NCBI RefSeq assembly: GCF_001955655.1
Contig: NZ_MSPW01000004.1
Span: 310,001 to 374,000 of the forward strand
Source of the DNA: Viridibacillus arenosi
GTDB lineage: Bacteria; Bacillota; Bacilli; Bacillales_A; Planococcaceae
Direction of reading: 5' to 3'
DNA: 64,000 nucleotides
The first letter of the stretch is position 1. Each line of letters opens with the position of its first letter. The translations under genes were made by a program, and so were the position numbers. The notes beneath the pieces are model-generated. The model was given only the letters and a program-made list of their open reading frames with translations. It did no database searches and had not been told where the DNA came from. Positions 17,729 through 26,535 of this stretch are shown here, in pieces.

Positions 17729-18106
17729 ATGAGATTTTTTATTATTTCAGGAGCTGTGAACGCATTCATCGCAGTGGCACTAGGTGCTTTTGGAGCACAT
17801 GCACTTGAGGGGAAATTATCCGATCATTATGCAGCCGTATGGGATACAGCTGTACAGTATCAAATGTTCCATGCATTAGGATTAATCGCAATCGGCATAT
17901 TAATGAGTTCGTCATTAATAGGACCAGTTACACAACTTTCACGTGCAGGTTATTTAATGCTTGCAGGGATCGTATTTTTTGCAGGTAGCTTATATGTTCT
18001 GTGCTTAACAGGTGTTGGCGTTTTAGGGGCTATTACACCAATTGGTGGAGTTCTATTCTTAGCTGCTTGGGTAATGGTTATTCTAGCAACTCTTAAACAT
18101 GTTTAA
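17729..18106 (+). CDS. ywdK: DUF423 family small membrane protein (YwdK)
   Basis: A 125-residue protein with four membrane spans and the family motif GAFGAHALEGKLS (residues 19-31), followed by YQMFHALGL. DUF423 proteins are widespread and uncharacterised. It is the last gene of the small operon with the Cys-rich protein and ywdI, closed by a terminator. Confidence 0.88.
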   Translation: MRFFIISGAVNAFIAVALGAFGAHALEGKLSDHYAAVWDTAVQYQMFHALGLIAIGILMSSSLIGPVTQLSRAGYLMLAGIVFFAGSLYVLCLTGVGVLGAITPIGGVLFLAAWVMVILATLKHV

Positions 18107-18112
18107 TTTTGA

Positions 18113-18155
18113 AAGAAATCCTACTTGCTAATTTATCAGGTAGGATTTTTTAGTA
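18113..18155 (+). terminator. Terminator of the ywdI-ywdK operon
   Basis: AAATCCTACTTG pairs with CAGGTAGGATTT (one wobble pair), followed by TTTTT. Confidence 0.88.
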
Positions 18156-18221
18156 AAGGTCGGTACTTTATTAAAAATACGTATTATTTTTTTAATAAAA
18201 TATAGAAGATGAGGTGATGAA

Positions 18222-19280
18222 ATGGTAGTAAGCCAAAGAGATATAAAAAGCTATATTTGGATGGCGTTACTTTTACTTGTTCTTGCAACGAACTTTGCAT
18301 TATATCGGACGCCATTGTCAGAAATTTTTTTATCAGAGGAAACAAAAAGTGTTATTCTAGGGAGTCTTTTTGATTTTGCAATTGTCACACCGTTATTAAT
18401 CATCGCAATCGATCGAAAAAATAAATTTACTATTAAACGTTTCATAATGTTAATGGCAGGCGGATTAATTTTCGCAAAGCTATTAATACCAGCCCATCAT
18501 CTTGCGCCATTTGTCGGGTTCTCTTATGTAGGTTTTGCAATAGAAGGCTCTATAATTTTACTTGAGCTCAGTTTGATTGGATTACTATTTTTCCTCATGC
18601 CTGCTGTCATTCGAGAAGTACGAACCTATGATGAAAGTTTATTGTTTGCCTTTCCAAAAGCTGTTCAAAAAAAGGTATCTAAGCAACGAATTGTACAAAT
18701 GATTATCTCAGATTTACTTATGTTTTATTATGCCTTTGCTTCATGGAAAAAGCCTATTCCAGTAACATCTAACACCTTCACTTTACACAAAAAATCTAGT
18801 CTACTTGCCTTTCAAATTATGCTAATACATGCGATAGTAATCGAAACATTAGGCATCCATTGGTGGCTTCATGAAAAATCAATGATTCTTTCCATTATCC
18901 TACTCATATTGAACGTATATAGCGTTATTTTCTTTCTTGGAGATATACAAGCAGTACGTTTGAATCCAGTACGTCTAAAAGAGCAGAAATTATATTTGTC
19001 ATTAGGTCTTGTAAAACAAATGGAACTTTCATTAGACGATATTAAGTCAATCATAACTGATCAAGAAGAACTCGAGAAAAAGCTTAATGCTAAAACAACG
19101 ATTGAATTTGTTGCAAGAGACTTTGAAGAAGTGCACCCACATATGATTTTAGAATTAAAAAAACCATGTACGGCATCTTTGTTAATCGGTTTTAAAAAGC
19201 AATATACACGAGTCGCTATTCGTCTTGATGACCCAATAGCATTCAAACAAGCATTGCAACAGCGTTTAATTAATGAATAA
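18222..19280 (+). CDS. Multi-span membrane protein with C-terminal soluble domain, unknown
   Basis: A 352-residue protein I do not recognise. Hydrophobic spans lie at about residues 10-27, 42-60, 70-88, 95-128 (probably two), 193-212 and 222-240, separated by a cytoplasmic loop of about 65 residues (130-192). The last 110 residues are soluble and strand-rich, reminiscent of the PH-like domains found after membrane spans in other Firmicutes, though I see no firm motif. It starts at ATG behind GAGGTGAT. It is a single gene between ywdK and the gerQ-cwlJ pair, and it converges on gerQ through a shared terminator. Confidence 0.7.
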   Translation: MVVSQRDIKSYIWMALLLLVLATNFALYRTPLSEIFLSEETKSVILGSLFDFAIVTPLLIIAIDRKNKFTIKRFIMLMAGGLIFAKLLIPAHHLAPFVGFSYVGFAIEGSIILLELSLIGLLFFLMPAVIREVRTYDESLLFAFPKAVQKKVSKQRIVQMIISDLLMFYYAFASWKKPIPVTSNTFTLHKKSSLLAFQIMLIHAIVIETLGIHWWLHEKSMILSIILLILNVYSVIFFLGDIQAVRLNPVRLKEQKLYLSLGLVKQMELSLDDIKSIITDQEELEKKLNAKTTIEFVARDFEEVHPHMILELKKPCTASLLIGFKKQYTRVAIRLDDPIAFKQALQQRLINE

Positions 19281-19282
19281 AA

Positions 19283-19322
19283 AGCCAAAAACCCTTCCGA
19301 CTTATATGGAAGGGTTTTGCTA
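19283..19322. terminator. Shared terminator between the unknown membrane gene and gerQ
   Basis: AAAACCCTTCC (19287-19297) pairs perfectly with GGAAGGGTTTT (19308-19318), between converging genes. Confidence 0.88.
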
Positions 19323-19323
19323 T

Positions 19324-19668
19324 TTACTGAGATTGATTAAAATAAGCTAATTCCTCATCGAATTCTGCATAATCAAAGTAGATCATTGGGAAGAGATATC
19401 GGTGATTCGTTCTGAGATCACGTAAAATGACATGATCGCGCCCAGCCGCCTCCACGACACCGCGTACGTTAATCGTATTTTTGCCAGCTTCTACTGCATG
19501 CTCAAACGAAAAGTGAAAATTCCCCGGCTTCCCACGATTTAGTCGTAAAATGTTTTCAATATAAGATTCCTCACGCTGTGGAAAACCTGGTGGTCTACCA
19601 CTCGGAATTGTCACTGGGGGAGGAGTCATTTGTTGTTGATAGCTAGGTGTCCAATAATACTGGACCAT
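19324..19668 (-). CDS. gerQ: Spore coat protein GerQ
   Basis: A 114-residue coat protein needed for localising the cortex hydrolase CwlJ. It has a short Gln/Pro-rich N terminus (QQQMTPPP) followed by the conserved core YIENILRLNRGK, GVVEAAGRDHVILRD and RYLFPMIYFDYAEFDEEL. In B. subtilis the N-terminal part is cross-linked by transglutaminase Tgl. It lies 20 bases after cwlJ on the same strand, the standard pairing. It marks the organism as a spore former. Expression in the mother cell is expected from known relatives; I did not identify the promoter. Confidence 0.95.
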   Translation of the reverse strand: MVQYYWTPSYQQQMTPPPVTIPSGRPPGFPQREESYIENILRLNRGKPGNFHFSFEHAVEAGKNTINVRGVVEAAGRDHVILRDLRTNHRYLFPMIYFDYAEFDEELAYFNQSQ

Positions 19669-19688
19669 TCATTCATCCTTTCTAACAG

Positions 19689-20108
19689 TTAAATTTGCGG
19701 ACAATCACTTTCACTTGGTGCGAAGAAGCAATGCGACTTAAAACGCCCAGTATTCCATTGACCATACCATTGAGCAGGACAGCCACCCTCAGGCATGAAA
19801 AACCATAGCGAGCGCGTTGCTGGGTGGAATCTTTCGCCGTTAATTACTCTACGCGCTAAACGTTTATCTTGTTCGCGTGCCCGTTGATAAAAATACCCTT
19901 TCTGCGTTGCTTCAAATCCACCTGGACTTTGAAAAACCATTTGTTCAATTGTTCGAATATCAGTAAAGTCGAGACAGCTAGCAAGTACCCTATTTACACC
20001 GACATTGCCAACCATTAGCATTCCAAGTTCACCGTCACCTTCTGCCTCGGCTCGCATCAACCTTGCTAGTAACTCTAGTTGTTTTTCTGTCGATTGTATA
20101 ACAGGCAT
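19689..20108 (-). CDS. cwlJ: Spore cortex-lytic cell wall hydrolase CwlJ
   Basis: A 139-residue SleB-type hydrolase acting on muramic-lactam cortex peptidoglycan during germination. The catalytic-glutamate region LMRAEAEGDGELGMLMVGNV is at residues 16-35, and later family motifs FQSPGGFEA and SLWFFMPEGGCPAQW are present. As usual for CwlJ it has no signal peptide and depends on GerQ in the coat, encoded next to it. ATG follows a GAGGAGG site. Confidence 0.95.
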   Translation of the reverse strand: MPVIQSTEKQLELLARLMRAEAEGDGELGMLMVGNVGVNRVLASCLDFTDIRTIEQMVFQSPGGFEATQKGYFYQRAREQDKRLARRVINGERFHPATRSLWFFMPEGGCPAQWYGQWNTGRFKSHCFFAPSESDCPQI

Positions 20109-20204
20109 CGCAAAACCTCCTCATTAAAATATATGCAATATTAAGAAATTAAGACCGCCTATTCGTGTATAATGAAAAAAATATCTATTTAGGAGATGTA
20201 TTTC

Positions 20205-20672
20205 ATGAAGGAAAGTGCACTTGCGATTCAGACAAAATTACAATCGTTAGGTTTCGATAATGAAGTAGTAGAGTTACCTGATAGCGCACGTACAGCACAA
20301 GAAGCGGCAGATGCCATTGGATGTAAGGTTGCGCAAATTGCTAAATCGATCATTTTTCGTATGAAAAATACTAATACTCCACTTTTAGTTGTAGCAAGTG
20401 GTATTAATCGTATAAATGAGAAGCATATTGCCAAAGTTGTAGAAGACAAGCTTGGTAAAGCTGATGCAGAATTTGTTCGTGAACATACAGGATTTGTAAT
20501 AGGGGGAGTATCTCCCATCGGACATGTATCAGAAATTCTAACTTTAATTGATGAGGACCTTTTTCAATATGATACAATTTGGGCAGCAGCGGGTCATCCA
20601 AAGGCTGTGTTCCAGCTAACTGCAGATGAACTCTTACAGCTCACCGGCGGCAAAATTGTCGCAGTTAAATAA
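20205..20672 (+). CDS. YbaK/EbsC-family aminoacyl-tRNA deacylase (YwhH-like)
   Basis: A 155-residue protein of the INS-domain family that hydrolyses mischarged aminoacyl-tRNAs, such as Cys-tRNA(Pro). Typical elements are the conserved lysine segment IAKSIIF (about residue 46), the GVSPIGH motif near 103 and WAAAGHPKAVFQL near 130. ATG 20205 is preferred over ATG 20196 because AGGAGA ends eight bases before it. A TATAAT at 20168-20173 could be its -10. It resembles B. subtilis YwhH. Confidence 0.87.
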   Translation: MKESALAIQTKLQSLGFDNEVVELPDSARTAQEAADAIGCKVAQIAKSIIFRMKNTNTPLLVVASGINRINEKHIAKVVEDKLGKADAEFVREHTGFVIGGVSPIGHVSEILTLIDEDLFQYDTIWAAAGHPKAVFQLTADELLQLTGGKIVAVK

Positions 20673-20708
20673 TAAGAGGGCAAAACTCACGAAACCTCAC
20701 AGAAAGAA

Positions 20709-21479
20709 GTGTCATACATGCATTTTGTTTTCGATTTGGATGGGACGATTTGTTTTAAAGGCCAACCAGTCACAGAACCTATACTTCAAAGCTTAGAGCA
20801 ACTTACAGCAAGTGGACATGAAGTCGTTTTTGCATCCGCACGCCCGATACGCGATTTATTGCCTGTACTGCATAAAAGATTTCATGGGTATAAAATGATA
20901 GGTGGGAATGGCTCACTTATATGTCAGAATGGAAATATTAAACAAGTAGCTCGATTTAGCCCAACAATATTAGTTAAGTTAAAGGCATTATTAGAAAAAT
21001 ATCAAGCTACGTATTTAATTGATGGCGACTGGGATTATGCTTATACAGGACCTGCAGATCACCCGATATTAAATAATCTTAATCCTCATAATTTAGCAGA
21101 AAAGAAACCGCTTGAAAAACTAAGTTCGATTATTAAAATACTTATTCTGACCTCGTGTAATATGGAAGCCCTTCATGAAGATTTGAAACAACTAGATGTT
21201 ATCATTCATTTACATAGAGATGAGGGGATATTGGATATTAGTCCAACAGGTATTCATAAATGGAGTGCCTTGAAGCAACTGAATATTTCTTCTGGTAGTT
21301 ATATTGCATTTGGGAATGATACTAATGATATCTCTATGTTCGAACATGCCCATCATGCTGTTATGATAGGCCATCATGAGATACTCGCTCCATATTCTGA
21401 TGAAGCTATTACAAATGATGTTAATGTTGAACAGCAAATTATTGAGAAATTAGCAGAATTTAATGTTCGATATGCATAA
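20709..21479 (+). CDS. Cof-type HAD-superfamily phosphatase
   Basis: A 256-residue HAD hydrolase with the nucleophile motif DLDGT (residues 9-13), motif II SARPI, a large C2 cap and the late motif FGNDTNDISMF near residue 200. Members dephosphorylate sugar phosphates, flavin or pyridoxal phosphate; the substrate cannot be told. The start is uncertain: GTG 20709 or ATG 20718, which lies just before the core HFVFDLDG; both have weak ribosome sites. It lies 36 bases after the YwhH-like gene and is probably cotranscribed with it. Confidence 0.88.
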   Translation: MSYMHFVFDLDGTICFKGQPVTEPILQSLEQLTASGHEVVFASARPIRDLLPVLHKRFHGYKMIGGNGSLICQNGNIKQVARFSPTILVKLKALLEKYQATYLIDGDWDYAYTGPADHPILNNLNPHNLAEKKPLEKLSSIIKILILTSCNMEALHEDLKQLDVIIHLHRDEGILDISPTGIHKWSALKQLNISSGSYIAFGNDTNDISMFEHAHHAVMIGHHEILAPYSDEAITNDVNVEQQIIEKLAEFNVRYA

Positions 21480-21521
21480 AACGTTTTCTGAAAAAATAAT
21501 GTCTATTAAGTAAAGAGACAC

Positions 21522-21572
21522 ACAAAACAGCAAACTCTTTCGATTCAATTTAAAGAGCTTGCTGTTTTATTT
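21522..21572 (+). terminator. Terminator of the YwhH-like / HAD operon
   Basis: AAACAGCAA pairs with TTGCTGTTT, with inner CTCTTT/AAAGAG, then a T-rich tract. Confidence 0.85.
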
Positions 21573-21787
21573 GTTCTACTGTGGAAGACTGTTGGCCATT
21601 CGACATTTTGGTCCAATGACTAGAATAAGAATGCAATTCACATGACAAGCATACTCCAGTCATTCCTGCCAAATTATGTTAATTCAACAATCCATATTAT
21701 CTATAGCTCAGCATATCGTATCCACCAAATTTTAGGTTTTAATAAAGTGTACATTTAAAGGTTTCAAGTGAAAAGACACATATGAAC
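21573..21787. other. Intergenic stretch between the HAD gene and hemQ terminators
   Basis: About 215 bases between two terminators with no convincing reading frame, promoter or conserved RNA structure that I can identify. Confidence 0.5.
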
Positions 21788-21826
21788 GTAAAAAAAGAAA
21801 GCTCAATAAAATAAAGAGCTTTCATT
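21788..21826 (-). terminator. Terminator of hemQ
   Basis: GAAAGCTC (21797-21804) pairs with GAGCTTTC (21816-21823); the minus strand continues into a T run. Confidence 0.85.
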
Positions 21827-21839
21827 TAAAGATAAAAAA

Positions 21840-22592
21840 TTAAACTGTTAGGAATTTCACTAATTTTTCGTTGTCCAAAATATTACCAACGAAGAATGCG
21901 CCGAACTCTGCATAACGAGCACTTACTTCATCAAAACGCATCTCATAAATTAGTTTTTTGAATTGCAATACGTCTTCAGCAAATAGAGTAACGCCCCATT
22001 CATGATCGTCAAAACCGACAGAACCTGAGATGATTTGTTTAACTTTACCTGCATAGCTACGGCCGATTAAACCGTGACTGCGCATTAATTCTTTACGCTC
22101 GTCCATTGGTAGCATATACCAGTTAGCGCCTTTTTGACGTCGTTTATCCATTGGATAGAAACAAATATGATTCCAACGAGGTAATTCAGGATATAAACGA
22201 GAGCGTACATGTGGATTTTGGTACGGATCTTCGTCAGAGTCTTTTCCAGCAAGGTAGTTTGAAAGCTCAACTACTGAAACATAAGAGAAAGAAGGAATTG
22301 TGAAATCAGCAATTGCTAACTTGTTGAATTCGGTTTCAATCTCTTGTAATTCTTCCATTGTTTCGCGTAATGTCATAAGTACGAAATCTGCTTTTTGACC
22401 TACGATTGAGTAGAAAGCATGGCTCCCTGTTTTCGCAATGTCAGCTTCGTTAATTTTTTCTAGATATTTAATGAATTCTTCAACCGCTGCTTGACGCTCT
22501 TCTTCAGAAACTAGTTTCCAAGAAGCCCAGTCAATTGAGCGGAAATCATGTAATACGTACCAACCATCTAATGTTTGTGCTGCTTCAATCAT
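21840..22592 (-). CDS. hemQ: Coproheme decarboxylase (HemQ/ChdC)
   Basis: A 250-residue heme-binding enzyme of the chlorite-dismutase fold that converts coproheme III to heme b in the Gram-positive coproporphyrin-dependent pathway. Conserved elements are [37 protein letters not shown] and [18 protein letters not shown], which contains the proximal-histidine region. The length is standard. It is divergent from lipL, as ywfI and ywfL are close together in B. subtilis. A Fur/PerR-like palindrome lies between start codon and promoter region. Confidence 0.95.
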   Translation of the reverse strand: MIEAAQTLDGWYVLHDFRSIDWASWKLVSEEERQAAVEEFIKYLEKINEADIAKTGSHAFYSIVGQKADFVLMTLRETMEELQEIETEFNKLAIADFTIPSFSYVSVVELSNYLAGKDSDEDPYQNPHVRSRLYPELPRWNHICFYPMDKRRQKGANWYMLPMDERKELMRSHGLIGRSYAGKVKQIISGSVGFDDHEWGVTLFAEDVLQFKKLIYEMRFDEVSARYAEFGAFFVGNILDNEKLVKFLTV

Positions 22593-22614
22593 TGTGTATG
22601 GACACTCCTTTTAG

Positions 22615-22629
22615 TGAGAATCATTCTGC
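22615..22629. promoter_or_regulatory. Fur/PerR-like palindrome upstream of hemQ
   Basis: TGAGAAT-C-ATTCTGC contains the exact inverted repeat AGAAT/ATTCT around a central base and matches 10 of 14 positions of the 7-1-7 Fur-type consensus TGATAAT-N-ATTATCA. It lies about 23 bases upstream of the hemQ start. It is only a candidate. Confidence 0.35.
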
Positions 22630-22753
22630 ATTAGTTTAGCATAAATAAAGAAAATAAGTCTCTCTATTGTTTGAAAGTCACGAATTTGACATGAGAAAAT
22701 TGACCGATTCGTGTATGCTAGTGAAGAAAACATTATAGTCCAGGAGAATAAAA

Positions 22754-23584
22754 ATGTTAACATACTTACAGCAAAAAACATGGCGTTTTTGGGATCAATC
22801 CGTGAGTGGTATTGGACACTCACCATTAGAATCATTTGCCGCTGATGATACATTGTGCCATTTAGTTGGCCAAGACATCTCACCAGCAACAGTCCGCACC
22901 TGGGTGCATGATCGTTCAGTTGTACTTGGCATTCAGGACCATCGTTTGCCACATATTGCAGAAGGTATGAATTTTTTGGAGGTAAAAGGTTTCACACCAA
23001 TTGTTCGTAACTCAGGTGGGCTTGCAGTTGTGTTAGATTCAGGTGTTTTGAATATTTCCATCGTGCTGTCTGAACAGCATTCAAAAATCGATATTAATAC
23101 AGGTTATGAAGTGATGTTAGAACTCATCAAAGCATTATTTCCAAAAGCTGCAGAACATATTGAAGCGTATGAAATCATCGGTTCATACTGCCCAGGTTCT
23201 TATGATTTAAGTATAGGTGGAAAGAAGTTCGCAGGCATCTCACAACGTAGATTGCGTCAAGGTATCGCCGTCCAAATCTATCTATGCATAGAAGGCAATG
23301 GAGCAGAGCGTGCCAGTTTAATAAGAGATTTTTATAAAATAGGCCTGCAGGATGAGCAGACAAAATTTGAATATCCACAAATACGTCCAGAAGTTATGGC
23401 TTCCTTATCCGAACTTTTAAATGAAAAGTTGACAGTTCAACAAACCGTTATAGATTTACAAAAATTATTAATGGAACTTAGTGATGAACTAAAAATAGGT
23501 TCATTACAGCAAGAAGAAATGGAACTTTATAGTTTCTATTTGAATCGCGTGTTTGAACGTAATAAAAAGATGTTAAGTGAATAA
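22754..23584 (+). CDS. lipL: Octanoyl-[GcvH]:protein N-octanoyltransferase LipL
   Basis: A 276-residue LplA/LipB-fold amidotransferase that moves octanoyl from GcvH to E2 subunits in Gram-positive lipoate synthesis. The catalytic-cysteine motif GSYCPGSYDL (about residue 151) and the lysine-containing GGKKFAGISQRR fit LipL rather than LipM. The lack of an ATP-dependent ligase domain and the location beside hemQ, as for B. subtilis ywfL, support this. ATG follows CAGGAGAA; a terminator follows. Confidence 0.92.
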   Translation: MLTYLQQKTWRFWDQSVSGIGHSPLESFAADDTLCHLVGQDISPATVRTWVHDRSVVLGIQDHRLPHIAEGMNFLEVKGFTPIVRNSGGLAVVLDSGVLNISIVLSEQHSKIDINTGYEVMLELIKALFPKAAEHIEAYEIIGSYCPGSYDLSIGGKKFAGISQRRLRQGIAVQIYLCIEGNGAERASLIRDFYKIGLQDEQTKFEYPQIRPEVMASLSELLNEKLTVQQTVIDLQKLLMELSDELKIGSLQQEEMELYSFYLNRVFERNKKMLSE

Positions 23585-23593
23585 CAGAGAAAA

Positions 23594-23630
23594 AATTAAC
23601 CCGACTCGCAAGCGGGCCGGGTTTTAGTAT
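23594..23630 (+). terminator. Terminator of lipL
   Basis: AACCCG-CTCGC pairs with GCGGG-CGGGTT around an AA loop, with one mismatch, followed by TTTT. Confidence 0.8.
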
Positions 23631-23711
23631 TGGATTAAAAAAGATGAGTATAGGAAGTAGAAGAGTAGCGATAAAATCTCTTAGTGAAATACTACCCTCT
23701 CATTAACCCTA

Positions 23712-24365
23712 TTAATTTGTAGGCGGTTCTTTAACAACTAAATTCCCGTTGCGTTCCATAGTGAAGACGGGAGCGATATGCTCTTCCTCTTCATCTAGTG
23801 TTATCATTCGACGAGCGCGATTCATAATTTGAGCAAATTGCTCATAATCTTTGCGCATGTGGCGATTCTCCTTCTCTAGCTTGTTAAGTTCAGCTTCTAA
23901 GCGAGATACCTTATCATTAGCCACATTAGCCAAATGACGCCATCTTGTAGTCTCAGAATCATTGCCACTACCCATATGTTGTAAGCGCATTAAATAAGCT
24001 ATGACAACATCAAGTGATAGCGATGATAGTGGAATAGAACGTTGTTGCTCAGTGACACCATTACTCTCACTATTTCCACTAGTAGGTAGGACGTAGATTC
24101 CTGTATTTCGGCGACGCACGGTTTGTCCGAATACACGCATCCGCTCCTTGCGCTCCTTTTTAGCTCCTGCTAATTCATTTTCATAGATTTTGCGAACGAC
24201 CGCATTCCAACGGAATCCACATGCTGCTGCAGTACGATTTAGGGCATCTCCCGCTTCTTCAAAGGCATTTAATTGTGTACTTCCTTCTTTAACATGTCGA
24301 ATAACTGCTTCTGCTAATAATTCATCGTTTTCTTTTAACCAAGCATCTTGTCTCACTTTTACCAT
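23712..24365 (-). CDS. rsfA: Prespore-specific transcription regulator RsfA
   Basis: A 217-residue DNA-binding protein of the RsfA/YlbO family, which modulates sigma-F-dependent genes in the forespore. The N-terminal Myb/SANT-like fold carries the aromatic anchors in QDAWLKENDELLAEAVI and CGFRWNAVVRKIYE (residues 6-70). A Ser-rich linker follows, then a C-terminal coiled coil (about 145-195, LEAELNKLEKENRHMRK). Its position next to hemQ and lipL matches B. subtilis ywfN, supporting rsfA over ylbO. AGGAGG precedes the ATG. Confidence 0.88.
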   Translation of the reverse strand: MVKVRQDAWLKENDELLAEAVIRHVKEGSTQLNAFEEAGDALNRTAAACGFRWNAVVRKIYENELAGAKKERKERMRVFGQTVRRRNTGIYVLPTSGNSESNGVTEQQRSIPLSSLSLDVVIAYLMRLQHMGSGNDSETTRWRHLANVANDKVSRLEAELNKLEKENRHMRKDYEQFAQIMNRARRMITLDEEEEHIAPVFTMERNGNLVVKEPPTN

Positions 24366-24517
24366 TTTATAACCTCCTATAATGTTGATAGTCTCAGCGT
24401 GGTCACTTTCTCTATTTTTTATTCACAAACTTGCAAAATATTATGCTAGATGTTGTGATAAAGGCTTTTGTAACGAAAAGAAAAGAGAATGCTATGAGAC
24501 AATGGCCTATTATAAGC

Positions 24518-24547
24518 TTGAAGGAACGGCTATAAATACGATACAAT
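24518..24547 (+). promoter_or_regulatory. Sigma-A promoter of the YuzB-like gene
   Basis: TTGAAG (24518-24523), 18-base spacer, TACAAT (24542-24547). The start would be near 24554 with a 38-base leader containing GAAAGGG before the ATG. Confidence 0.55.
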
Positions 24548-24591
24548 GACTGTTAGACTTCAGATTCAAATATAGAAAGGGTTGTAGACAG

Positions 24592-24828
24592 ATGGCAAAC
24601 GAATTCCGAGTTTGCGATGAATGTCAGGCCGTTAATTTAAAAACATTAATCCCGAAATTAAAAGAAATCGATGCTGATGCTTCAGTCGATATCGCATGTC
24701 AGTCATATTGTGGTCCTGGACGAAAGAAAACATTCGCATTCGTAAATAATCGTCCTTGTGCTGCATTAACGGAAGAGGAATTAATGGAAAAAGTACGCGC
24801 CAAATTAAAATCACAAAATCGTCTATAA
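24592..24828 (+). CDS. YuzB-like DUF1450 protein
   Basis: A 78-residue protein with an N-terminal CDECQAVN motif, SYCGPGRKK in the middle and RPCAA near residue 56. The arrangement suggests a thioredoxin-like or metal-binding small fold, as assumed for DUF1450 (B. subtilis YuzB). The function is unknown. It is a single gene with its own promoter. Confidence 0.85.
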   Translation: MANEFRVCDECQAVNLKTLIPKLKEIDADASVDIACQSYCGPGRKKTFAFVNNRPCAALTEEELMEKVRAKLKSQNRL

Positions 24829-25211
24829 AAGACGATTAGTATGTTGATATGACAATCATTATAGTAATTAGAGCAACAAACTTTAGGCTGATTAAAGAAG
24901 AAGTTAGTTCATAAACTTACTAAGTTCCTAGCTTGAAGTCAGACTTTAGCCGCCTTTCCGAAAGGTGGTTTTTTCATTTATACTTGTAATTAAAGTTGTA
25001 GTAGAATGGTGAATTCAATAATGATTTGAGTGTACTTTACTACAAGTATTTTATGTATAAGCAAGTATACTTTGTTTTTATAACCCAAGTAGCTGCTAAT
25101 TAATAAGTTTGATGGTCATCAATAGAGTTCCTGTAATTATTTCAATTAGTTTTTAATAATTCGTTATACATTTTCAACAAATCAATACAAACAGCGGAAG
25201 TGGGGTGCCTT
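24829..25211. other. Intergenic region between yuzB-like gene and ywfO
   Basis: A 383-base gap. It contains a terminator (24949-24977) and an imperfect long inverted repeat, TTGTAGTA near 25000 with TACTACAA near 25040, of unknown meaning. AT-rich sequence before ywfO offers only weak promoter matches (TATACA near 25164). I see no gene in it. Confidence 0.45.
24947..24977 (+). terminator. Terminator after the yuzB-like gene
   Basis: CCGCCTTTC pairs with GAAAGGTGG (one wobble), followed by TTTTTT. It lies about 120 bases after the gene. Confidence 0.75.
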
Positions 25212-26510
25212 ATGAGTTACGCAACAGCAAAGTTAGAAGAAGAAAAAGTATTTAAGGACCCAGTCCATCGCTATGTACATGTGCGAGATCAGGTGATTTG
25301 GGATTTAATTGGAACAAGAGAATTTCAGAGATTACGCCGTATTAAGCAACTCGGTACGACTTATTTAGTGTTCCATGGTGCAGAGCATAGTCGATTTAAT
25401 CATTCGCTTGGTGTTTATGAAATTGTCCGCCGGATGGTCGATGATGTGTTCAAGGGTAGACCAGAATGGGATGAAAGTGAACGGCTTGTCGTACTTTGTG
25501 CTGCATTATTGCACGACTTGGGACATGGACCTTTTTCACATGCTTTTGAACATGTTTTTGACTTGGACCATGAGGAATTCACACGCCATATTATTATGGG
25601 AGATACTGAAGTCAATCAAGTACTCAGTCGCGTTGCGTCTGATTTCCCATTAAAAGTATCGAATGTTATTGCAAAAACGTATGGAAATAAACAAGTTGTC
25701 AGTATGATTTCAAGTCAAATCGATGCTGATCGTATGGATTACTTACAACGAGATGCTTATTATACTGGGGTCAGTTATGGTCACTTTGATATGGAACGTA
25801 TATTGCGCGTGATGCGTCCACGAGAGGATCAAGTGGTCATCAAATCAAGTGGTATGCATGCAGTAGAAGATTATATTATGAGTCGTTATCAAATGTATTG
25901 GCAGGTTTATTTTCATCCTGTATCACGGAGTGCGGAAGTAATTTTGACAAAAATTCTACATCGTGCGAAAGCATTAAGTGAAACAGGTTATTCATTCTTA
26001 CATGAACCTACGCATTTTCAAGCATTTTTCGATAGAAATATTGAACTTGAAGATTATCTAGCTTTGGATGAAAGTATTTTGTTGACATATTTCCAACTAT
26101 GGATGCGTGAGGCGGATCCTATTTTAAGCGATTTAAGCAGACGTTTTGTGAACCGAAAATTGTTTAATTATGTGGAGATTGACCCTGCCAAAGATTATCA
26201 AAAACTGCGTGAACTTGAGAATCTATTCCGCAAAGCTGGTATTGATCCGCAGTACTACTTAGTTTTAGATTCATCTTCAGATTTACCATATGATTTTTAT
26301 CGTCCGGGTGAAGAAGAGGAAAGGTTACCGATTCATCTATTAATGCCAAATGACGAAATCCGTGAATTATCTAGATCATCTGATATTGTAGATGCCATAT
26401 CCGGAAAACGCCGAACGGATCATAAATTATACTTTCCAGAAGATATTTTACTAGAGAACGGTAAGAAAAAAATACTCAGAAAACAAATATTAGAAATATT
26501 AAAAGGTTAA
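25212..26510 (+). CDS. ywfO: HD-domain phosphohydrolase YwfO (dGTPase-like)
   Basis: A 432-residue HD-domain protein. The metal-binding pattern is H in HSRFNHSLGVYEIVRRM, HD in LLHDLGHGPFSHAFEHV, and a later D in SSQIDADRMDYL. B. subtilis YwfO hydrolyses nucleoside triphosphates, so a nucleotide-pool role is likely. ATG 25212 is preferred to the GTG at 25200 because GGGGTG precedes it and the protein then begins in register with relatives. ywgA follows after 25 bases, giving an operon. Confidence 0.88.
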   Translation: MSYATAKLEEEKVFKDPVHRYVHVRDQVIWDLIGTREFQRLRRIKQLGTTYLVFHGAEHSRFNHSLGVYEIVRRMVDDVFKGRPEWDESERLVVLCAALLHDLGHGPFSHAFEHVFDLDHEEFTRHIIMGDTEVNQVLSRVASDFPLKVSNVIAKTYGNKQVVSMISSQIDADRMDYLQRDAYYTGVSYGHFDMERILRVMRPREDQVVIKSSGMHAVEDYIMSRYQMYWQVYFHPVSRSAEVILTKILHRAKALSETGYSFLHEPTHFQAFFDRNIELEDYLALDESILLTYFQLWMREADPILSDLSRRFVNRKLFNYVEIDPAKDYQKLRELENLFRKAGIDPQYYLVLDSSSDLPYDFYRPGEEEERLPIHLLMPNDEIRELSRSSDIVDAISGKRRTDHKLYFPEDILLENGKKKILRKQILEILKG

Positions 26511-26535
26511 TAACCTCCCGGAAGGAGATTTAAAA

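Noticed and set aside
24865-24910. GAGCAACAAACTT resembling the 21-bp repeat core
   Set aside because: Single occurrence without the 21-base periodicity; probably chance.
24990-25050. Long imperfect inverted repeat (TTGTAGTA ... TACTACAA)
   Set aside because: AT-rich, with a large loop, no T tract and no nearby promoter to make it a convincing element.
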